Source: Thermodesulfovibrio sp.
GTDB taxonomy: Bacteria > Nitrospirota > Thermodesulfovibrionia > Thermodesulfovibrionales > UBA6898
Assembly: GCA_013824615.1 (NCBI GenBank)
Contig: PNOC01000002.1
Coordinates: 61,369 to 125,368, forward strand
Direction: 5' to 3'
Length of the DNA stretch: 64,000 nt
Part shown: positions 17,272 through 26,400 of the stretch, in pieces
Layout: every line of letters starts with the position of its first letter
How positions within the stretch are numbered: position 1 is the first letter of the stretch
Translations under genes and position numbers: made by a program
Notes under the pieces: generated by a model
What the model was told of the DNA's origin: nothing
What the model saw: only the letters and a program-made list of their open reading frames with translations
Database searches by the model: none

Positions 17272-17366
17272 AACCCCTCCCAACCTCCCCTTATCAAGGG
17301 AGGCCTAAAGTCTTCCCCCCTGACAAGGGGGGATAGAGGGGGGTTGGGGGATAGAGGGGGGTTGGT
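17272..17366. repeat. Intergenic palindromic and tandem G/C-run repeat
   Basis: CCTCCCCTTATCAAGGGAGG and CCCCCCTGACAAGGGGGG are two palindromes, followed by two tandem copies of an ATAGAGGGGGGTTGG unit. Elements of this look (CCCCTTATCAAGGGG) are common dispersed repeats in bacterial intergenic DNA. It separates the exporter from the molybdopterin enzyme and could form a strong hairpin within the transcript. Confidence 0.7.
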
Positions 17367-17393
17367 TTTATGTCTTATCAAGGAGAAAATGAA

Positions 17394-19475
17394 ATGAAAA
17401 AATTTGTCTATACCACCTGTGAGATGTGCACCGGCCGCTGCCCTCTGATGGTGGAGGTCCTCGACGGCGTGGTAAAACATGTCTGGGGAAACCCCCATGT
17501 CCAGGGAGGCCAGCAATGCTGCCCGCGAGGGGCCGCGGCTAAGGCCCTGCTCTCTGACAATGAACGACCGCAGCATCCCCTTATACGCGACGGAGAACGG
17601 GGCTCGGGAAAGTGGCGAAAAGCCTCCTGGGATGAGGCCTATGATTATATCGCCGAGAGGCTCAGGGCTGCCAAAGACCAGTACGGGGCAAAGAGCATCC
17701 TGCTGAGCGACCGCGGCGGGCCGATGACCGAGTTTGAGCGGACCTTTCTCGCGGCGCTCGGGTCTCCGAATTATTTCAATCACCATGCCACCTGTTCGAA
17801 CAGCGTCCATAACGCCCATATGTCAATTGCCGGCCACGCCAGAAATACGGTCGACTATGATTACGAGAACTGTAAATACATGGTCCTCTTCGGCAGAAAC
17901 ATCTATGAGTCGATAAAGACGACCGAGGCGAAGATGGTTGCCGACATGCAGGAGGCCGGCGGCAAGATGGTCTGTGTGGATGTGCGCTGGAACTACACCG
18001 CTGCAAAGGCTGACAAGTTCTTTATCATAAGGCCCGGCACTGATTACGCCCTTACCCTGGCGCTGATCCATCAGATTATCAAAGGCAATCTCTATGATCC
18101 GGAGTTCGTCAACCGCTGGGTCCTCGGCTTCGACGAGATCAGGCGTTTTACCACACCCTATACCCCCGAGTGGGCAGAGAAAGAGACCGGCATCCCTGCC
18201 AAAGAGATCATCAGGATCGCCCATGATGCAAGTGAGGCAAAGCCAGCTGTCATCTTCCATCCCGGCTGGATGACCTCATGGTTCAGCAATGACTATTACC
18301 TGCGCCGGGCGATCTATACCCTGAACGCCCTCATGGGATCCTATGAAACAAAGGGCGGCATCTATATCAACAAGAAGCCGAATGTGAAGTACAAGACACT
18401 GATCGGACAGATCCCGAAGGTGAAGGAAGAGCGGTTCGACGGCGTCGGCACAAAGTTCCCGCACCTCAGCGACCAGTGGGGGCTTGCGCAGATGCTGCCG
18501 CATGCCATCCTGAATGAGGACCCCTACCCGATCAAGGCCTATATCGTCATGCGCCACGATCCCCTGGCGTCGCTGCCTGATCCTGATTTGATGAAAAAGG
18601 CCTTTGCAAAACTGGATCTTCTGGTATCTATTGATATCAACTACAGCGAGACGGGCTGGTTCTCGGATGTGATCCTTCCGGAAAGCACCTTTCTGGAACG
18701 TACGGACCATGTCTATGTGCGGAGCGGTTCGGGTCTGAAGCCGCACCTGACACTGATCAGGCAGGCGGTGCCGCCGAGGTTCGACACCAAAGGCAGGGGT
18801 GAAATCTTCAAGGCACTCGCCGACCGCATGGGCGTGGGGCAGTTCTTCCCCTACAATACCCCGGAAGAGCTTGTCGCCTGGCAGCTTGAGGGCTCAGGAT
18901 ATACACTCGAGAGCTTCGATGCCACCGGGGTTATTGAGCCTTCGAAAGAGCAGATATGGTACGACCGGAAAGACGGCATAAAATTCAACACACCCTCAGG
19001 CAAGATCGAGATCATCTCGTCAATGCTCGAAAAGCATAAGATCCCGTCCTTTATCCCGTATGAAACTCCCCCAAAGCCGGCAGAAGGCAGCTTCAGACTG
19101 GTAACCAGCAAGGTTGCGGTCCATACCCAGGGCAGGACTACGGCAAACATCGGGATCCTCAACGAGCTCTATTCAGAAAACCATCTCTGGATGAATACGG
19201 CCGAGGCCCGGAAGCTCGGGATCAGCGACGGAGATACCGTCGAGGTCTCGGTCGAAGGATATGCCAAAAAGATCGGGGCAAAGCTTACCGATCACATACA
19301 CCCCGAGGTCGTCTTTATGCTCCATGGGTTTGGCGACTCTGTGCCGCTCAGGACAAAGTCTTTCGACAAAGGCGTCAGCGACGTCCGTCTGCAGAGAGGA
19401 CTTCTCAAAGCGGCGGTCGGAGGCAACTGCCCGCTCACCGAGTGTTTTGTGGCAGTAAAGAAGACCGCGGCGTAG
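17394..19475 (+). CDS. Cytoplasmic molybdopterin oxidoreductase, PhsA/PsrA-like
   Basis: 693 residues from ATG 17394; an ATG 24 bases upstream is in frame, but AAGGAG lies between the two, 8 bases before the chosen start. Near the N-terminus C-x2-C-x3-C with a later CCPRG binds one [4Fe-4S] cluster. HHATCSNS (Cys134 by this start) is placed like the molybdenum-ligand cysteine of thiosulfate/polysulfide reductases. The C-terminal molybdopterin-binding domain has HTQGRTTANIG and DGDTVEVS. It lacks a twin-arginine signal, so it works in the cytoplasm, unlike PhsA, PsrA or ArrA. Partners downstream are a four-cluster ferredoxin and NADH-dehydrogenase-like subunits. The substrate is not certain; a sulfur oxyanion or polysulfide is plausible. 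Confidence 0.85.
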   Translation: MKKFVYTTCEMCTGRCPLMVEVLDGVVKHVWGNPHVQGGQQCCPRGAAAKALLSDNERPQHPLIRDGERGSGKWRKASWDEAYDYIAERLRAAKDQYGAKSILLSDRGGPMTEFERTFLAALGSPNYFNHHATCSNSVHNAHMSIAGHARNTVDYDYENCKYMVLFGRNIYESIKTTEAKMVADMQEAGGKMVCVDVRWNYTAAKADKFFIIRPGTDYALTLALIHQIIKGNLYDPEFVNRWVLGFDEIRRFTTPYTPEWAEKETGIPAKEIIRIAHDASEAKPAVIFHPGWMTSWFSNDYYLRRAIYTLNALMGSYETKGGIYINKKPNVKYKTLIGQIPKVKEERFDGVGTKFPHLSDQWGLAQMLPHAILNEDPYPIKAYIVMRHDPLASLPDPDLMKKAFAKLDLLVSIDINYSETGWFSDVILPESTFLERTDHVYVRSGSGLKPHLTLIRQAVPPRFDTKGRGEIFKALADRMGVGQFFPYNTPEELVAWQLEGSGYTLESFDATGVIEPSKEQIWYDRKDGIKFNTPSGKIEIISSMLEKHKIPSFIPYETPPKPAEGSFRLVTSKVAVHTQGRTTANIGILNELYSENHLWMNTAEARKLGISDGDTVEVSVEGYAKKIGAKLTDHIHPEVVFMLHGFGDSVPLRTKSFDKGVSDVRLQRGLLKAAVGGNCPLTECFVAVKKTAA

Positions 19476-19502
19476 GTATCGATAACAGAAGGAGGCAACA
19501 CC

Positions 19503-20012
19503 ATGAGCATTTACTATATACACCAGAACCAGAAGCGCTGCATCGGCTGCCGCGCCTGCGAGATACATTGCAAGACAGAAAACGATGTCCCGGTCGGCCC
19601 CCGGTTCTGCGTCATCGTGCCGGTCGGGCCGAAGGTGGTCGAGAATGTTCCCCGCATGAACTTCATCTTCATGCCCTGCTTTCACTGCGAGAACCCCTGG
19701 TGCGTCTCTGCCTGTCCGACCGGCGCAATGCAGAAGCGGCCAAAAGACGGGATCGTCTTTGTCGAACCCTCACTCTGTGTGGGCTGCAAGTCCTGCATCA
19801 CCGCCTGCCCCTGGGGCGTACCGCAGTGGAACAGAGACACCGGCAAGGTCTTCAAGTGCGACTACTGCAGGCATCGCGTGGATGAGGGACTCGAGCCGGC
19901 CTGCGTCACCGGCTGCACCACAAAGGCCCTCAAGTGGGTCACGCCAGACGAGGCGTCCCTCGACAAACGCGAAAAGTTCGCCCGAGAGATAGCCGAGAAT
20001 CTGCCGTACTGA
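19503..20012 (+). CDS. Four-[4Fe-4S] ferredoxin subunit (PsrB/DmsB type)
   Basis: 169 residues with four cysteine groups: CIGCRACEIHC, CFHCENPWCVSAC, CVGCKSCITAC and CDYCRHRV...CVTGC. This is the layout of the electron-transfer subunit of DMSO, polysulfide and thiosulfate reductases. It has no signal peptide and no hydrophobic anchor gene follows, so electrons probably reach it from the soluble NuoG/NuoF-like proteins encoded next rather than from quinol. GAAGGAGG precedes the ATG. It starts 27 bases after the molybdopterin subunit. Confidence 0.9.
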   Translation: MSIYYIHQNQKRCIGCRACEIHCKTENDVPVGPRFCVIVPVGPKVVENVPRMNFIFMPCFHCENPWCVSACPTGAMQKRPKDGIVFVEPSLCVGCKSCITACPWGVPQWNRDTGKVFKCDYCRHRVDEGLEPACVTGCTTKALKWVTPDEASLDKREKFAREIAENLPY

Positions 20013-20039
20013 TATACTGTCTACCCATAAAATTAAAGG

Positions 20040-20119
20040 TTGTCATCCTCGGGCTTGACCCGGGGATCCAGGACATACTGAAAACACTGGATTCCCGCCT
20101 CCGCGGGAATGACACCTCA
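20040..20119. repeat. Paired palindromic repeat, TGTCAT/ATCCAG family
   Basis: Two units in head-to-head order: TGTCAT-CCTCGGGCTTGACCCGGGG-ATCCAG, a short spacer, then CTGGAT-TCCCGCCTCCGCGGGA-ATGACA. Each unit is itself a hairpin and the whole can fold back. Relatives lie at 45598, 54551 and 58604. It sits inside the oxidoreductase operon. Confidence 0.75.
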
Positions 20120-20151
20120 TAAATAAGATAAGATGAAGTGAGGTGTATTCA

Positions 20152-20178
20152 ATGATAGAACTCTTACTTCCGGTATGA
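20152..20178 (+). CDS. Eight-codon leader peptide coupled to the NuoG-like gene (candidate)
   Basis: ATG at 20152 encodes MIELLLPV and stops at a TGA that overlaps the ATG of the next gene (ATGA). GTGAGGTG lies 7 bases upstream, while the NuoG-like gene has no ribosome site of its own in front of its ATG. Ribosomes may therefore reach the NuoG-like gene by termination-reinitiation. This is inference from the arrangement alone. Confidence 0.35.
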   Translation: MIELLLPV

Positions 20179-21011
20179 CCACGCTCACCATCGATGGACA
20201 GACCCTTGTGGCCGGTCCCGGCCAGACCGTGCTCGAAACCGCGCGGGCTGCCGGCATAGCGATCCCGACGCTCTGCTATCATCATGCCCTCGGGCCGTAC
20301 GGTACCTGCAGACTTTGTATTGTCGAGGCCGGGGGCCCGTCGCTCAGCCATACGATAACAACGTCCTGCAACCTCATGCCGGCCGATGGACTGATCGTCG
20401 AGACCGCAACGCCCCGCATTCAGGCGCTGAGAAAGACGATCCTGGAACTGATGCTTTCAGGCACAAAAAAAACACCCGAGCTTCGCTGCAGGGCAGGTGC
20501 TGCCGGAATAACCAACAGCAACAACACAGGCACTCACACCAGCGCCAGAACAGGCCGAATAAGCGCCGGAACAAGCACTGATCCGTGCATCCTCTGTGGT
20601 CTCTGCATCAGGGTCTGCAGGGATACCATCAAGGCCAATGCCCTCAGCTTCAGCGTATCCGGGACTGGTCGCCACAAAGTCGCCGAGATGGTAGCCATGA
20701 CTAAAGAGCGTTGTATAGGGTGCGGCACCTGCGCTGCTGTATGCCCGGTGGGTGCAATACATCTTGAGGATCGTGGTGCATTACGCAGGATCGTTCTCTA
20801 CGGCAAGACGGCCAATAAGCTCCCGCTTGTCCGTTGCGACCTCTGCAGCAGACCTTTCACCACAGAGCAATTTATCCTGTCAGTTCTATCCCGCGTCGAT
20901 CATACGCTCAGGGCCGGTATCGGTCATATCTGTCCCGATTGCGGAAGAGGCCGCTTTGCCACGGCACTCACCGGGCAGTTCCCGCCGGCTGACAGACAGG
21001 AAATACAATGA
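20175..21011 (+). CDS. NuoG/HoxU-like iron-sulfur subunit
   Basis: 278 residues. An N-terminal [2Fe-2S] ferredoxin domain (about 1-80, CYHHALGPYGTCRLC and a later C) is followed by a Ser/Thr/Asn/Gly-rich stretch (about 108-136), then two [4Fe-4S] motifs (CILCGLCIRVC and CIGCGTCAAVC). The C-terminus has CDLC and CPDC pairs, perhaps a zinc site. The His-x3-Cys cluster that usually follows the [2Fe-2S] domain in NuoG is missing and the low-complexity stretch stands in its place. The subunit likely passes electrons between the NuoF/GltD-like flavoprotein and the four-cluster ferredoxin. Its stop overlaps the next start by 4 bases (ATGA). Confidence 0.82.
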   Translation: MTTLTIDGQTLVAGPGQTVLETARAAGIAIPTLCYHHALGPYGTCRLCIVEAGGPSLSHTITTSCNLMPADGLIVETATPRIQALRKTILELMLSGTKKTPELRCRAGAAGITNSNNTGTHTSARTGRISAGTSTDPCILCGLCIRVCRDTIKANALSFSVSGTGRHKVAEMVAMTKERCIGCGTCAAVCPVGAIHLEDRGALRRIVLYGKTANKLPLVRCDLCSRPFTTEQFILSVLSRVDHTLRAGIGHICPDCGRGRFATALTGQFPPADRQEIQ

Positions 21012-22948
21012 ACAGACCTTTTTCTTTCTGGAATAACTCTCTGAACGAGACCCCGGCAGAACTGCAGCACGGAGACAAGAAGGTATCAGCAGTCATCGGC
21101 TGGGGAGGCCTCCAGATCCTTGATGACAATATAAACCTTCTTGAGCTTTGCCACGAATACTGCAAGGCTGTCGAGGGCTTTTCCTGCGGCCAGTGCATCC
21201 CCTGCAGGGTAGGGTCACGGGTACTTACCGACCTGGTCGGCCGCATTATCAAAGGGACCGACGGGAAGAACTCACTTCATATCCTCAGGGAGATCGCCGA
21301 GACAATGAGTCTCACCTCCATGTGCGAACTCGGCCGCAGTTCTCCCCGCGTCATTCTTTATCTGATCGAACATCATGAAGAGAAACTGAAGCAGCAGAAA
21401 AAAACAGGCGTGCAGCAAAGCGGGGCGTATGCATATCATTCACTGAAGACCGCCCCGTGCATTCAGGCCTGTCCCATCCATCTGGACATCCCGAAATATA
21501 TCGAAGAGATCAGGCTTGGCAACTTCGAGGGGTCCCTCGCGACGATCAAAGAACGTCTTCCGCTGCCGGGTGTTGTCGGCAGGGTCTGCGTCCGGCCCTG
21601 CGAATTTCATTGCCGCAGGGGGCTGGTCGATGAACCTCTCCAGATCAAGCACCTGAAACGCTTTGTCGCTGATCATGGGCGGCTGCATCCTGCTTCTGAT
21701 TCCGTTGCCGCTCCGAAGAAAAAAAGCTCTGAAAGAAAAAAGACAAAAATTGCCATCATCGGGTCCGGGCCTGCCGGGTTAACCGCTGCTCACTTTCTGG
21801 CCGGGAAAGGCTACCTGGTCACGATCTTCGAAATGCTGCCTGAGCCGGGAGGCATGGCGGCTGTCGGTATCCCTGATTACCGTCTGCCGCGTACTATTCT
21901 GCGGGACGAAATAGCAGGCATCGAAAACAGGGGGGTAACCATTGTCTATGGAAAGGCACTGGGGGCAACCTTTACCCTCGACGATCTCATATCAGAAGGG
22001 TTCCGGGCGGTATTTATCGGCATGGGCTGTCACTGCCACAAGAATATGGGCATTGCAGGAGAAGACAAGGGATATTATGGATACGTGCCCGGCGTCTACT
22101 TTCTGCGCAATATCAACCTTGGCCTTCTGGACGAGGTCCCGAAGGGCAGAAAAATTGTAGTCGTCGGCGGCGGCAATGTGGCCATTGACTGTGTGCGGAT
22201 TGCGCTGAGGATCGGCTTTGAAGAGGCGCATCTCGTCTACCGCAGGACGAGAAAAGAGATGCCGGCCGATGCGGTTGAAGTGGCTGATGCAGAGGCAGAG
22301 GGCGTGCAGTTCCATTTCCTGACCGCTCCGAAGAAGATCCTGGGAAAAGACAAGAAAGTAAAAGGTATCGAGTGCCTCAAAATTGAACTGGGAGAGACTG
22401 ATGCCTCGGGACGCTGCAGGCCGGTCGAGGTGGCGGGGTCTGAATTTACGGTGGATGCGGACGTTGTGGTCGCGGCCATCGGGCAGGAAGGGGACTTTGC
22501 CTGCTTCTGCAACCTTCCCGGCGTTGAGGTGACAGAAAAAGGGGCGATCGTCATAAACGAGAACTTCATGACAACGCGCGAAGCCGTATTCTCAGGCGGC
22601 GATTGTGTCACCGGCCCCGATGTACTCATCCGGGCCTGCGCCCACGGCAGGTTGAGCGCCATGAAGATCGATCATTATCTGACACAGGGAGAAGTGCCGG
22701 TCTTTGACGAGCAAAAAGACGAACGCTTCCTTGCAAAATTAAAAGTCTACGACCCTCATGAGACTATTGCGATACCAGGCGGGCTGAAGAGGATGCCGAT
22801 CCGCCACGAGCCGCCACTGGAGCGCTGCAGGGATTTCCGGGAGGTGGATCATGGCTATACGAACGGAGAAGCGGTTACAGAAGCCAACAGATGTCTGCGC
22901 TGCTACCGGGTGGTCCTCTATGCCTGTCGGAAGGAACCGGCTTCGTGA
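21008..22948 (+). CDS. NuoF-tail / GltD-like NAD(P)H flavoprotein fusion
   Basis: 646 residues. Residues about 35-130 match only the C-terminal iron-sulfur part of NuoF (CGQCIPCRVGSR and, later, MCELGRSSP); the FMN/NADH domain is absent. From about 145 the protein is GltD-like: a Cys-rich domain (CIQACPIHLDIP, CVRPCEFHCRRG), FAD site IIGSGPAGLTAA, NAD(P) site VVGGGNVAIDC, and the closing GGDCVTGP. It should oxidise NAD(P)H, or reduce it, and exchange electrons with the NuoG-like subunit. GltD homologues also serve in electron-bifurcating complexes, so bifurcation is possible but unproven. It overlaps neighbours by 4 bases on both sides. Confidence 0.83.
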   Translation: MNRPFSFWNNSLNETPAELQHGDKKVSAVIGWGGLQILDDNINLLELCHEYCKAVEGFSCGQCIPCRVGSRVLTDLVGRIIKGTDGKNSLHILREIAETMSLTSMCELGRSSPRVILYLIEHHEEKLKQQKKTGVQQSGAYAYHSLKTAPCIQACPIHLDIPKYIEEIRLGNFEGSLATIKERLPLPGVVGRVCVRPCEFHCRRGLVDEPLQIKHLKRFVADHGRLHPASDSVAAPKKKSSERKKTKIAIIGSGPAGLTAAHFLAGKGYLVTIFEMLPEPGGMAAVGIPDYRLPRTILRDEIAGIENRGVTIVYGKALGATFTLDDLISEGFRAVFIGMGCHCHKNMGIAGEDKGYYGYVPGVYFLRNINLGLLDEVPKGRKIVVVGGGNVAIDCVRIALRIGFEEAHLVYRRTRKEMPADAVEVADAEAEGVQFHFLTAPKKILGKDKKVKGIECLKIELGETDASGRCRPVEVAGSEFTVDADVVVAAIGQEGDFACFCNLPGVEVTEKGAIVINENFMTTREAVFSGGDCVTGPDVLIRACAHGRLSAMKIDHYLTQGEVPVFDEQKDERFLAKLKVYDPHETIAIPGGLKRMPIRHEPPLERCRDFREVDHGYTNGEAVTEANRCLRCYRVVLYACRKEPAS

Positions 22949-23427
22949 CCGTTGAGCAGGAACAGCGCGAACTCCGGCGTTACCGCACTGCCAGGGATGC
23001 CGGGCTTTCAACCATCCTCTTCGTCTGCACCGGGAATGCGGTGCGATCGCAGCTTGCCGAGGGCCTGGTGAATCATTTTCACGGGGCAGACTGGGCGGCG
23101 TTTTCAGCCGGGACGATGCCGATGGAGGTCCAGAAGGATGTCATCAAGGTGATGAAAGAGATCAACATAGACCTGACCGATCACTGGTCAAAGCATGTCG
23201 GCCTGTTTGATGGCTGTACCTTCGACAGGGTCGTCATCCTCTGCTCCGATGCAGGCACCCGCTGCCCCGACTTTCCGTATGCCGGCCGCAAGGACCAGAT
23301 GAATTTCGATGACCCGCTCTCGCCCGAACTTCTGGCTGGAGGTATCTGCTTCAGTTACCGGTCTCGGATCAGGTCTCTCAGAAATGAGATACAGAAGGCG
23401 GTTGCCAAATATCTCAAGGGAGGATGA
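22945..23427 (+). CDS. Arsenate-reductase-like / low-molecular-weight phosphatase fold protein
   Basis: 160 residues from a GTG at 22945 that overlaps the previous stop (GTGA) and has AAGGAA upstream; an in-frame ATG at 22891 lies deep in the previous gene. The active loop is FVCTGNAVRS with Cys28, and CSDAGTRCPDFP with FDDP nearby matches the two extra cysteines of thioredoxin-linked ArsC. The family reduces arsenate to arsenite; some members are protein tyrosine phosphatases. No arsenite pump (ArsB/Acr3) or ArsR regulator is near, so detoxification is less certain here. It lies in the oxidoreductase operon, 0 bases from the next gene. Confidence 0.78.
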   Translation: MTVEQEQRELRRYRTARDAGLSTILFVCTGNAVRSQLAEGLVNHFHGADWAAFSAGTMPMEVQKDVIKVMKEINIDLTDHWSKHVGLFDGCTFDRVVILCSDAGTRCPDFPYAGRKDQMNFDDPLSPELLAGGICFSYRSRIRSLRNEIQKAVAKYLKGG

Positions 23428-26400
23428 GTGAAGCGGCTTCTGGGTTTTTTCAATAAGCGAAAGAATTGTCAACCGCTCAAGCCGGCGGCAGGACGAGTGG
23501 CGCTGAAGTACCGGTCCTTTAAGACCCTCCTTAACCATAACCATGCAGCCCTGGGGCATATTGCCGACCTTGAGCAGCTCTATTTCAGCGGCAGGCCCTT
23601 CAGTCTGTCACTGGTCAGAATTCAGTACGAAGCCCTGCTCGAGGCAATTTTTGGCATTATACATTCACTGGAACTTCTGTCGGAAAAAGATTTCAAGATG
23701 CTGTCAGGCAAGGTTTCAGAGCTGGACGACACGATCTTCGAAAATTTCAATCCCCGCTGTCTCCTCCCCACCAGAAGGCTGGTGATTCCGTTCAGGGAGA
23801 TAGAACCGGAAATGACCGCCACCGTGGGGGCCAAGGCTGCCAACCTGGCCGTAATCAAGAATGTACTCAATCTTCCGGTGCCTGACGGTTTTGCAATAAC
23901 TGCTGCCGGGTTCGGAAGGTTTATCGATGAGAATAAACTGGCCAGATCCATTGAGGAGGAGTTGTCCCGTTATGCCTCGGGACCGGCTGAAGGTCACGAA
24001 GGCAGCTGTCTTCGGCTTCAGGAGATGATCCGCGCGGGGAAAATGCCTCATGACCTTTCGGTTGAGATCCTTTCCGCATTCGACCAGCTGGTATCTCCGT
24101 CAGAACCCGTAAGAGTCGCAATGCGCAGCAGCGCGGTCGGAGAAGATACTGAGGCCACCTTTGCGGGTCAGTATGAAACCGTACTGAACGTTACCAGGGA
24201 GGGGCTCTTTAACGCCTACCGTGAAGTCCTGGCAAGCAAATATGCCCCGAGGGCAATTGCCTACCGTCTGCAGCACGGGCTTGAAGACCGGGACGCACCG
24301 ATGTGTGTTGCCGCAGTAGTAATGGTCGATGCCCGGGCCAGCGGCGTAATCTATACCCGCGACGGGGGGCAAGATAACGGACACGGGGGGCAGCCCCTGC
24401 TCAAGATCAATGCGCTCTGGGGACTGGGAGAACAACTGGTCGACGGCAGCACCTCCCCGGACGTTTTTATGGTTAACCGGCAGAGCAGGCAGCTGCAGGG
24501 ACAGCATATAGCAAAAAAACAATGGCAGCTCTCAGCAAAGGGAGAAGGCGGGACAGAACTGCGCGAAGTCAACGGGGATGAACAGGCAGCCCCGTCGCTG
24601 CCTGCCGAAACAGTGCTCAAGCTCGCTGACTATGGCCTGCTGCTGGAAGAGTTTTTCAACAGCCCCCAGGATGTTGAGTGGGCTGAGGGCCTCAGCGGAG
24701 GACTCTACCTTCTGCAGTCGCGCCCCCTGCTTCTGCCTTATCTTCAGGCCGGCAACAATGTGATAAAAGAATATCCGGGTCATCCGGTGCTTCTTGCCGC
24801 CGGCCTTGCTGCATCGCCAGGCGTCGCCACCGGAAGCGTCTTTGTGGCCGAGACGCTGAGTGCTCTGCATGAGGTTCCCAAGGACGCCATCCTCGTGGCC
24901 AAGACAGCCTCGCCCGAATATGCCCGCGTTGCCGGCACCATCAGAGGCCTTATAACTGATGTCGGCAGTGTCACGAGCCACATGGCCTCCGTCGCCCGTG
25001 AGTTCGGACTGCCTGCCCTCGTTGACACAGGAGACGCTACCCGGAGACTCAAAACCGGTGAAATCGTTACGCTGTCCGCAAGCAATGCGACGGTTTATCT
25101 CGGTGTAGTCCAGGACCTTCTGGAAGAAATGAAGCCCTCTCGACGGCTGATTCTGGACAGCCCGGTACACCGGAAGATGCGCAGCATTCTGGACCGCATC
25201 ACGCCACTGAATCTTATTGATCCGAATGCCCCCGATTTTTCTGCTGAAAAATGCCGGAGCTTTCACGATATTATCAGATTCACGCATGAAATGGCGGTGC
25301 GCACCATGTTCGGCATAGCGGAGGACTCGTCAGTAGCAGCTGCCGCAATTGAGCTTGCTTCGCACCTTCCGATACATATCTATCTGATTGATCTTGGCGG
25401 CGGTCTCGCCGGCGGGTTGACGACCTGCGATGAGGTGACTCCGCAGATGATACGATCCCGTCCCCTCTCGGCGCTCTGGAGAGGGTTTACCCACCCCGGC
25501 GTGAACTGGGAAGGCACCATGAATACCGACAGCAACTCGCTGGCAGGAAAACTGGCCGCTACCGCAACAGCTGAATTCGGGGAGCAGCCAGGCGGCAACA
25601 GCTACGCGATACTGTCTGGTGACTACCTGAATCTCAGTATAAAGTTTGCATACCATTTCGCAACGCTTGATGCCCTTTGCAGCGACAGCAGCTCACAGAA
25701 TTATATATCTTTGCAATTCTCCGGCGGGGCCGGGGACTATTACGGCCGTTCGCTGAGGATACAGCTCATGGCCAATATTCTGGAACGGCTTGAGTTTCAG
25801 GTGTCGGTCCGGGGAGACCTGCTCGACGCCTCCCTGGCCAGATATGACGCAGAGCAGACTACAGCAAGGCTCGACCTGCTCGGGCGCCTTCTTGCCTCCA
25901 GCAGGCTGCTCGATATGACACTGGCAAGCCAGGAGGATATCGGGATACTGTGTGACGAGTTTTTCAGCGGAAACTATGACTTCCTGCTGCGCAAGGCAGA
26001 GGACCTGCCGCAGGGGCTTTACACCCGGGGGGGCAGATGGCAGCGACTGGTCACCGACAATGGCGTATATTGCGTGCAGGACGGCTCGGACCTGGGCAGA
26101 CGTGCCACAGCTCAACTGGCAATCGCCCTCGGCAAGGTAATCGGCACCACCTACTATGAATTCCTCGACAGTATCGAGGCCTATTATTATTTTCCTCTGG
26201 CAATTGTGAAAGGCAGCATGATGTCTGAGGGCAGTGTTCATGTCAGAATTATGCCGCACGCGGGAAGGCTCGATCGGGCAGGCGGCATTGCCTTCGGCAT
26301 CAGGGACCGGGAAAATTACTTTGTCCTCAGGACCAACGCACTCGAACATAATGTCATCCTCTTCGAGTTCATCAATGGCAAGCGTTACCAGCGGGCCATG

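Noticed and set aside
17160..17819. 219-codon minus-strand frame with NPPLSPLVRG repeats
   Set aside because: Created by the intergenic palindromic repeat at 17272 plus the opposite strand of the oxidoreductase gene.
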